16,014 nucleotides of DNA from contig CAJFTV010000104.1 of assembly GCA_904420055.1 (NCBI GenBank), forward strand, positions 1-16,014, in the 5' to 3' direction. The position numbers were made by a program, and so were the translations under genes. Shown here piece by piece: positions 8,393 through 14,900 of the stretch. This stretch comes from Candidatus Alloscillospira gallinarum. Lineage in GTDB: Bacteria > Bacillota > Clostridia > Oscillospirales > Oscillospiraceae. Below the pieces are notes generated by a model. The model searched no databases, had not been told where the DNA came from, and saw nothing but the letters and a program-made list of their open reading frames with translations. How positions within the stretch are numbered: position 1 is the stretch's first letter; every line of letters starts with the position of its first letter.

Positions 8393-8435
8393 AGGTCTAA
8401 TCCGAAATTTACATAAAATGGAAGGAGATTTCATC

Positions 8436-9767
8436 ATGGCCAGGTACACGAGAGAAGACATCATTAAAAAGGTAAAAGAGAGCGATGTGGAGTTTATCCG
8501 CATGCAGTTTACCGACATCTTCGGACAGCTGAAAAATGTAGCTATCACGAAGTCTCAGATTGAAAAGGCTCTCGACAATCAGATAACTATCGACGGCAGC
8601 TCTATTGAGGGCTTCACCCGTATTCACGAGTCAGACCAGCGCCTTTATCCGGACCTTGACTCTTTTACCATTCTCCCCTGGAGACCGCACCACGGCAAAG
8701 TCGTCCGTCTCATTTGCGACGTGCACAATCCTGACGGAACTCCCTTTGTCGGCGACCCGAGAGGTGTTTTGAAGAGGGTTCTGGAAAGGGCAGCCGGAAT
8801 GGGCTACACCTTTAACGTAGGGCCTGAATGTGAATTCTTCCTCTTCGAGACGGACGAAAACGGAAAGCCCACAACAAAAACAGGCGATGAGGCGGGTTAC
8901 TTTGACTTAGGTCCTCTCGACCACGGCGAGAGCACCCGCCGCGAGATATGCCTGGCCCTTGAGGAAATGGGCTTTGAGATTGAGGCCTCCCACCACGAGG
9001 TAGCCGCAGGTCAGCACGAAATTGACTTTAAATATGCCGACGCCCTAACCGCCGCCGACAACATCATGACATTTAAGCTGGCAGTTAAGTCCATCGCGCA
9101 GAAAAACGGTCTCCACGCCACCTTCATGCCAAAGCCCATCTTTGGAATTAACGGCTCCGGAATGCACACGAACATGTCACTTTTCAAGGACGGCAAAAAT
9201 GTGTTCTTTGATGAAAACGGCGACAAGCAGCTCTCTAAAGAGGCTTACAGCTTTATCGCGGGACTTCTGCACCACGTAAAGGCAATGACAGCCGTAACAA
9301 ATCCGCTCATCAACTCTTACAAGCGTCTTGTCCCGGGATATGAGGCTCCCTGTTACCTGGCATGGTCCGCCTCCAACCGTTCTGCGCTTATTCGTATTCC
9401 CGCCGCAAGAGGACAGAGCACACGCGTTGAGCTCCGCTGCCCCGACCCCTCCTGCAACCCGTACCTGGCGCTGGCAGTCTGCCTTGCAGCCGGACTTGAC
9501 GGAATTGAAAAGGGCATGACTCCTCCGGCTGAGATAACGGAAAATATTTTTGCCATGGACGCAAAGACACGTAAGGCAAACGGTATAGACAGCCTGCCCG
9601 GCTCACTGCCGGAGGCCCTTATGGAGCTCAAGGCCGACCCGCTCATGCGCGAAACTCTCGGCGACCACGTGTTTACGCAGTATGTCGCCGGAAAAGAGGC
9701 GGAGTGCGACGAATACCGCACAAGGGTCAGCAGCTGGGAAATCGCAAAATATATGATTGCATATTGA
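8436..9767 (+). CDS. glnA: Glutamine synthetase, type I-alpha
   Basis: Makes glutamine from glutamate, ammonia and ATP; a cytoplasmic dodecamer in known relatives. The start is the ATG at 8436, with GGAAGGAGA just upstream, giving 443 residues; an in-frame extension to 8211 crosses the promoter and is not coding. Motifs are DGSSIEGF (53-60), the metal ligands in ECEF (131-134), the EVAAGQHEID segment (188-197), GINGSGMH (238-244), NSYKRLVPGYEAP (293-305) and IPAARGQSTRVELRCPDPSCNP (321-342). Arg62 matches the residue tied to feedback control in Bacillus-type enzymes. The region that holds the adenylylated Tyr in GSI-beta reads ENIFAMD here, so adenylylation is not expected. It supplies glutamine to the neighbouring amidotransferases. 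Confidence 0.97.
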   Translation: MARYTREDIIKKVKESDVEFIRMQFTDIFGQLKNVAITKSQIEKALDNQITIDGSSIEGFTRIHESDQRLYPDLDSFTILPWRPHHGKVVRLICDVHNPDGTPFVGDPRGVLKRVLERAAGMGYTFNVGPECEFFLFETDENGKPTTKTGDEAGYFDLGPLDHGESTRREICLALEEMGFEIEASHHEVAAGQHEIDFKYADALTAADNIMTFKLAVKSIAQKNGLHATFMPKPIFGINGSGMHTNMSLFKDGKNVFFDENGDKQLSKEAYSFIAGLLHHVKAMTAVTNPLINSYKRLVPGYEAPCYLAWSASNRSALIRIPAARGQSTRVELRCPDPSCNPYLALAVCLAAGLDGIEKGMTPPAEITENIFAMDAKTRKANGIDSLPGSLPEALMELKADPLMRETLGDHVFTQYVAGKEAECDEYRTRVSSWEIAKYMIAY

Positions 9768-9773
9768 TACAAT

Positions 9774-9796
9774 TTGGTGTATTATATTTATACCAA
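9774..9796 (+). repeat. Hairpin between glnA and the ANTAR gene
   Basis: TTGGTGTA (9774-9781) can pair with TATACCAA (9789-9796), one pair being G.T, around an AT-rich seven-base loop. No T run follows, so it is a weak terminator at best. It may mark mRNA processing or set the ratio of GlnA to regulator. A TTGATA...TTTATA promoter-like pair overlaps it, but the match is poor. Confidence 0.35.
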
Positions 9797-9827
9797 CTTG
9801 TAACATGAGTTAAAAGGAGGTGCGGCA

Positions 9828-10364
9828 GTGTTCAGGACAGTAGTGGCATTTGACAGTGAAAACGCCATAAACGGCGTGTCCGAAATCCTGGAAAAAGCAG
9901 GCATTACAGTCCGTTACCGCTGCCGTACCGCCGCTGCGGTTGTCCGTGCAATAAACACCATGGGCGGCGGAGTTGTAATATGCGGTTTCCGCTTCCCCGA
10001 CGGCACTGCCGACACTCTCGCAGAGGATTTGGGAAACAAGGCGCTATGCCTTGTCGCCGCAAAGCAAATCCACCTTGACATGCTGGAGAGCGACGATGTT
10101 TTTCAAATCTCTCTTCCCCTCAAGGGTTTTCAGCTCATAGGGTCTGTAAATATGCTGCTTCAGATGGACCAGAAGCTGCAAAACAGCTCTATCCCCCGCC
10201 GCAGTCCGGAGGAAAATGAGCTTATTTCTCACGCAAAGACACTTATTATGGCAAAGCACGGCTTTTCCGAGCCGGAAGCGCACCGCTATCTCCAGAAGCT
10301 GAGCATGGACCGCTCAGTAAAGCTCTACGAGATGGCAAGATATATAATCACAGTATTAGAGTAG
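9828..10364 (+). CDS. ANTAR-domain response-regulator-like protein, probable glnA antiterminator
   Basis: The 178-residue protein starts at a GTG with AAAAGGAGG seven bases upstream, 60 bases after glnA. Residues about 1-115 resemble a receiver domain, but the site expected for the phosphorylated Asp is Gly53 (context VVICGFRFPDG), so phosphorylation looks impossible. Residues about 129-178 form an ANTAR RNA-binding domain, with the pattern AKTLIMAKHGFSEPEA...LQKLSMDRS...LYEMARYI. ANTAR proteins bind paired hairpins in nascent RNA and prevent termination; in clostridia such a gene behind glnA is known to affect glnA expression. Together with the leader terminator at 8350-8392 this makes glnA the likely target. 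The name (glnR/nitR type) is not settled, so no symbol is given. Confidence 0.85.
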   Translation: MFRTVVAFDSENAINGVSEILEKAGITVRYRCRTAAAVVRAINTMGGGVVICGFRFPDGTADTLAEDLGNKALCLVAAKQIHLDMLESDDVFQISLPLKGFQLIGSVNMLLQMDQKLQNSSIPRRSPEENELISHAKTLIMAKHGFSEPEAHRYLQKLSMDRSVKLYEMARYIITVLE

Positions 10365-10393
10365 TACAGCTTGCCAATCCTAAAGCTGTATTT
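10365..10393 (+). terminator. Possible terminator after the ANTAR gene
   Basis: TACAGCTT (10365-10372) pairs with AAGCTGTA (10383-10390), an eight-base perfect stem beginning right after the stop codon. Only three T follow, so termination may be partial. Confidence 0.45.
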
Positions 10394-10416
10394 CGGCCGC
10401 CGGTAAATGATGGCTG

Positions 10417-10672
10417 AAAAGCGCCCGCACGCGGGCGGTTAAAAACTGTGTCCGCAAGGGTGCGGCCGCAGCATACGGAGTACGCTTACCGCTGCCCGTC
10501 CTTCCTCGCCGCTTGTTCAGCTTCCGGCATACTGGATTGAAGGTCGGGGTATTTTTCTGTGCAGACACATAAATCTGCCTTAAATTCTCCGGGCGGAGCC
10601 GGACGCAATCCGACATGCTTAAATCATGGGCCGAACTTTTGTCTTTCCGTAATTGTTCAACAGCCCATGTTT
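10417..10672 (-). ncRNA. Putative structured RNA of unknown class, antisense to the flanking genes
   Basis: The 467-base gap before carA has no credible protein frame but many stems. On the minus strand, 5' to 3', they are: CATGGGCU/GGCCCAUG (10669-10662 with 10632-10625, enclosing GAAC/GTTC); GUCGGA/UCCGGC (10614-10609 with 10603-10598); GCAGAU/GUCUGC (10578-10573 with 10566-10561); AGCGUAC/GUAUGCU (10486-10480 with 10476-10470); CCGCA/TGCGG (10465-10452); and a six-pair GC hairpin (10437-10422) followed by TTTT. The first four each contain a G.U pair that would be an A.C mismatch if the plus strand were the RNA. I see no match to tmRNA, SRP RNA, RNase P or tRNA. Ends are approximate and no clear promoter was found. 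Confidence 0.45.
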
Positions 10673-10685
10673 TTCTATGCGTATA

Positions 10686-10717
10686 TGCAGCTTTATTGCC
10701 CAGCGCATAAAGCTGTG
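10686..10717. repeat. Nine-pair inverted repeat upstream of carA
   Basis: CAGCTTTAT (10688-10696) is mirrored by ATAAAGCTG (10707-10715) around a ten-base loop. Two further G.U pairs extend it only on the plus strand. TATGCG (10676-10681) can alternatively pair with CGCATA (10704-10709). It may belong to the carA control region or flank the putative minus-strand RNA. Confidence 0.4.
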
Positions 10718-10725
10718 CCTGCACC

Positions 10726-10734
10726 TGTAATAAT
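10726..10734 (+). promoter_or_regulatory. Possible extended -10 promoter for carA
   Basis: TGTAATAAT fits the extended -10 form TGN followed by a five-of-six match to TATAAT. There is no good -35 hexamer. A start near 10741 would give a leader of about 90 bases. No PyrR-binding consensus was found in this leader. Confidence 0.3.
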
Positions 10735-10775
10735 CACCTTACGGCTCTGGGAAAATTCCCCTGACAGCTTTGTGT

Positions 10776-10798
10776 AAGCGCCCTTTTATTGAGGGCTT
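10776..10798 (+). promoter_or_regulatory. Hairpin just upstream of the carA ribosome binding site
   Basis: AAGCGCC (10776-10782) pairs with GGGCTT (10793-10798), six pairs with one bulged G. It ends about 24 bases before the GGAG of carA and has no T tail, so it could influence translation or mRNA stability rather than end transcription. Confidence 0.3.
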
Positions 10799-10831
10799 AA
10801 GATATAAAGATAAAAGGAAATGGAGATTACA

Positions 10832-11902
10832 ATGGAGAAAGCTTATTTAATCCTTGCCACAGGACAGATTTTCGAGGGCAAGTCTTTTGGCGCGTCCGGT
10901 ACAAGCGTGGGAGAGCTTGTGTTTACCACAGGCATGACCGGCCTTGCCGAAAGTCTTACGGACCCCAGCTACTACGGGCAGATAGTAATGTACACTTTTC
11001 CGCTTATCGGAAATTACGGCATTTCGTCGGAAGACTTTGAGAGTCCCGGCTGCCAGTTCCGCGGAATAGTAGTCCGTGAGTACTGCGAAACCCCGTCAAA
11101 TTTCAGATGTGAGTTTACGGTGGACCAGTTTTTAAAAGACCACAACATTATCGGCATATGTGGCGTGGACACCCGTGAGCTTACGCAGCTTATCCGTGAC
11201 GAGGGCGTAGTGAATGCAATTATCACCACCCAGCCGCCTGAAAGTGTGGACACATCAGTCCTTAAAACTTACCGTGTACAGGATTCCGTGGAAAAAACCA
11301 GCACAAAAGAGTCCTACACCGGAATGCCCTCCGGCGCGCTCTACTCTGTAGCACTTATTGACTACGGCGCAAAGGACAGCATCGAGAGAGCGCTTTTAAA
11401 CCGCAAGTGCAAGGTAACGGTATTTCCCTATGACACACCGGCGGAGGAAATTTTAAACGGCGGTTTTGACGGCGTAATGCTCTCCAACGGCCCGGGCGAC
11501 CCGGCCGACAACCAGTTCTCCATTGAACAGATTAAAAAGCTTTTAGGAAAGCTCCCCATATTTGGCATATGCCTGGGCCACCAGCTTCTGGCGCTGGCCG
11601 CCGGCGGAAAAACCGTAAAACTCAAATTCGGGCACCGCGGCGCAAACCAGCCGGTAAAGGACCTCAAGTCCGGCAAAATTTACATCACCAGCCAGAACCA
11701 CGGATATGCTGTAGACACGGCCTCTATTGACAGCAATGTGGGAGAGCTTCGGTATGTAAACGTAAACGACGGCACGTGCGAGGGCGTTGATTACCCGGAA
11801 CTGAGAGCCTTTTCCACCCAGTTCCACCCAGAGGCCCACGCCGGCCCCTTGGACTGTGAGGACACTTTTTCGCGGTTTACCAAAATGATGGGAGGTAACT
11901 AA
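10832..11902 (+). CDS. carA: Carbamoyl phosphate synthase small (glutaminase) subunit
   Basis: Hydrolyses glutamine and passes ammonia to CarB for carbamoyl phosphate synthesis, the shared precursor of pyrimidines and arginine. The ATG at 10832 is preferred over one at 10820 because GGAG lies six bases before it, whereas the upstream ATG has a ribosome site only two bases away. The 356-residue product has the CarA-specific N-terminal domain (VFTTGMTGLAESLTDPSY), then a class I amidotransferase domain with LSNGPGDP, nucleophile Cys247 in GICLGHQ and His332/Glu334 in FHPE (numbered from this start). Length is typical. It is separated by one base from the carB-dapF frame, so the two are cotranscribed and probably translationally coupled. 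Confidence 0.96.
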   Translation: MEKAYLILATGQIFEGKSFGASGTSVGELVFTTGMTGLAESLTDPSYYGQIVMYTFPLIGNYGISSEDFESPGCQFRGIVVREYCETPSNFRCEFTVDQFLKDHNIIGICGVDTRELTQLIRDEGVVNAIITTQPPESVDTSVLKTYRVQDSVEKTSTKESYTGMPSGALYSVALIDYGAKDSIERALLNRKCKVTVFPYDTPAEEILNGGFDGVMLSNGPGDPADNQFSIEQIKKLLGKLPIFGICLGHQLLALAAGGKTVKLKFGHRGANQPVKDLKSGKIYITSQNHGYAVDTASIDSNVGELRYVNVNDGTCEGVDYPELRAFSTQFHPEAHAGPLDCEDTFSRFTKMMGGN

Positions 11903-11903
11903 A

Positions 11904-14900
11904 ATGCCACTTGACAAAAGTATAAAAAAAGTCCTTGTCATCGGCTCCGGCCCCATTGTAATAGGACAGGCCGCCGAATTTGACTACGCGGGAACTCAGG
12001 CTTGCCGCATTTTGAAAAGCGAGGGCATTCGCACTGTCCTTGTAAACTCCAACCCGGCAACCATAATGACAGACGGCGACATGGCCGACTCCGTGTATTT
12101 GGAGCCCCTGAACGCCGATACAATCAAGCGCATAATTTTAAAGGAAAAGCCTGACAGCCTTCTTGCCGGACTCGGCGGGCAGACGGGTCTTACAATAGGC
12201 ATGCAGCTAAGCCATGACGGGTTTTTAAAGGCCCACGGCGTAAAGCTCATCGGCACAAACGCCGACGCAATCGACAAGGCCGAGGACAGGCAGCTCTTCA
12301 AGGACGCCATGGCCCGCATCGGTCAGCCGACAATCCCCTCAGACATTGCCAACACCGTTATGGACGCTTTAAAGGTAGCCGAGGAGATTGGCTACCCTGT
12401 TATCGTCCGCCCCGCCTTTACATTGGGCGGCGCCGGCGGCGGTGTGGCATACAATGCGGAAGAACTTAAGGCCGTGGCATATACCGGACTTGACATGTCG
12501 CCTATCACACAGGTGCTTATTGAAAAATACATATTCGGCTGGAAGGAAATAGAGTTTGAGGTTATGCGCGACCACAACGGGAACGCCATAACCATATGCA
12601 GCATGGAAAACTTTGACCCTGTGGGAATACACACCGGAGACTCAATTGTCGTGGCACCGGCGCTCACCCTGGCGGACAAAGAGTACCAGATGCTGCGCAC
12701 GGCGGCTCTGCGCATAATTGAAGAGCTCGGTATCGAGGGCGGCTGCAACTGCCAGTTTGCACTGAATCCCGACAGTTTTGAGTATGCCGTTATTGAGGTA
12801 AATCCCCGTGTATCCCGCTCCTCCGCCCTTGCAAGTAAGGCCACCGGTTATCCAATTGCCAAGGTGTCCACAAAGATTGCCTTGGGCTACACCTTAGACG
12901 AGATTAAAAACGACATAACAGGCAAGACCTACGCCTGCTTTGAGCCCACCATCGACTATGTAGTCGTAAAGTTCCCCAAATGGCCGTTTGACAAGTTTTC
13001 CAGCGCAAGCCGCAAGCTGGGCTCCCAGATGAAGGCCACCGGCGAGGTCATGGCCATCGGACACTCCTTTGAGGCGGCCCTTATGAAGGCGGTGCGTGGT
13101 GCCGAAATCGGTCTTGACACTCTCTACCGCAAGCCGGAGGAGGGAACGGTAATAGAGCGCCTTGGTGCAATGGACGATTTGCGCCTTTTCACGATATTTG
13201 AGGCGCTGCGTTCCGGCGTTACTGTAGACGAAATTTTTGACATCACCAAAATTGACAGGTGGTTTATAAACAAGATTAAAAACCTGGCCGACTATGAGAC
13301 CACTATTGAAAACGGCCTCACAGAGGAGACATATGCCCTCGGCAAGCACTATGGTTATACCGATGCCGCTCTTTGCCGCATATCCGGTGCCGAGAGCGTT
13401 CCCGGTATGGAGATAACCTACAAAATGGTCGACACCTGTGCAGCCGAGTTCACCGCGGAAACACCGTATTTCTACTCCTGCCATGACAGGCACTGCGACT
13501 CCCGCAGCTTCCCACGAAGCGGCAGAGAGACTGTAATCGTACTCGGCTCCGGTCCGATAAGGATAGGTCAGGGTATTGAATTTGACTACAGCTCCGTCCA
13601 CTGCGTGAGGACCCTCAAAGACATGGGGTATGACGTTGTAATCATAAACAATAACCCGGAGACCGTCTCCACCGACTACGACACGGCGGACAGGCTCTAC
13701 TTTGAGCCCCTTTGCCCTGAGGACGTCATGGGTGTAATCGCGGTTGAAAAGCCCGTCGGCGTCGTCGTGGCCTTCGGCGGACAGACTGCAATTAAGCTCA
13801 CAGAGTTTTTAAATGACCAGGGTATTAAAATTCTCGGCACCTCTGCCGACGGCATCGACACCGCGGAGGACCGTGAGAAATTTGACGAGCTCCTTGAAGA
13901 ATTAAGCATAAAGCGCCCCCGCGGAATGGGCGTTATCACCCTTCAGGAGGCGCTGGACGCCGCCGAGAGTCTCGGCTACCCGGTTCTGCTCCGCCCCTCC
14001 TACGTCATAGGCGGACAAAATATGGTTATCGCTCACGACCGGGACGATGTTGAAAAATACATGAACGTAATCCTCGCCGGCAAAATTAAAAACCCGGTTC
14101 TGGTGGACAAGTACATGCCCGGTACCGAGCTTGAGGTGGACGTGATTTCCGACGGTACAGACGTGCTTATCCCCGGCATTATGGAGCACATTGAGCGCGC
14201 CGGCGTTCACAGCGGCGACTCTATCGCCGTGTACCCTCCATATAACCTCACAGACAAGATGACGGAAACCGTTATTTACTGTTCCGAAAAGCTGGCCCTC
14301 GCTCTGGGCACAAGGGGCCTTGTCAACATTCAGTACCTCATATACAGAAATGAGCTCTACGTCATTGAGGTAAACCCCCGCGCCTCCCGCACAGTGCCGT
14401 ATCTCAGCAAGGTCACCGGCGTTCCCATGGTAGACGTGGCCACCCGGGTTATGATGGGCAAAACATTAAAGGATTTGGGCTATTCCAGCGGTGTGTGCAA
14501 GACGCCCCCCTACTACGCTGTAAAGGTCCCTGTGTTCTCATTTGAAAAGCTTTCTGACGCAAACTCCGTCTTAGGTCCTGAGATGAAGTCAACAGGTGAG
14601 GTTTTGGGTCTTGGCCGCAACTTAAGCGAGGCTATTTTCAAGGGTCTCACAGCTGCCGGCTACAACTACGACACCACAAACCGCCGCAAGGGAGTGCTCC
14701 TCAGCGTTGAAAACCACGACCTGCCGGAGGTCGTCACAATAGCCAAAAAGCTGGACGACCTGAAGATGCAGATTTACGCCACTCCCGACACCGCAATGGC
14801 AGTGGCAAGCCTTGGCATAAACCCAAAATACATTGATGAGCTGCCAAACGTGTCCGACGCTTATAGTCTCATGGTGGACGGCAAAATTGGCCTTATAATC

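Noticed and set aside
8211..8435. Longer N-terminus for GlnA starting at 8211
   Set aside because: It would translate across a perfect promoter and a terminator; the family N-terminus and the GGAAGGAGA site fix the start at 8436.
7856..8435. TnrA/GlnR operator in the purB-glnA divergent region
   Set aside because: No site fitting TGTNA-N7-TNACA was found on reading both strands.
10417..10672. RNase P, SRP or tmRNA gene
   Set aside because: A few short stretches such as CACAGAAAAATACC and GCGGTAAG recall RNase P, but the universally conserved blocks (for example GAGGAAAGTCC) are absent, as are the SRP and tmRNA core motifs.
10625..10674. Plus-strand terminator made by CATGGGC...GCCCATG plus TTTTT
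   Set aside because: The loop is about 30 bases with only a weak inner stem, and the extra wobble pair exists only on the minus strand, so I treat it as part of the putative minus-strand RNA, though a plus-strand role is not excluded.
10380..10724. Minus-strand open frame of 114 codons between the ANTAR gene and carA
   Set aside because: Low-complexity basic translation with no recognisable motif; it reads straight through the GC hairpin and TTTT, and the region is better explained by RNA stems.
10735..10831. PyrR-type attenuator before carA
   Set aside because: No sequence resembling the PyrR binding loop and no hairpin with a T run close to carA.
12894..13601. Minus-strand 235-codon open frame inside carB
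   Set aside because: Lies wholly inside the well-supported carB reading frame, has no domain signal, and is a codon-bias shadow.
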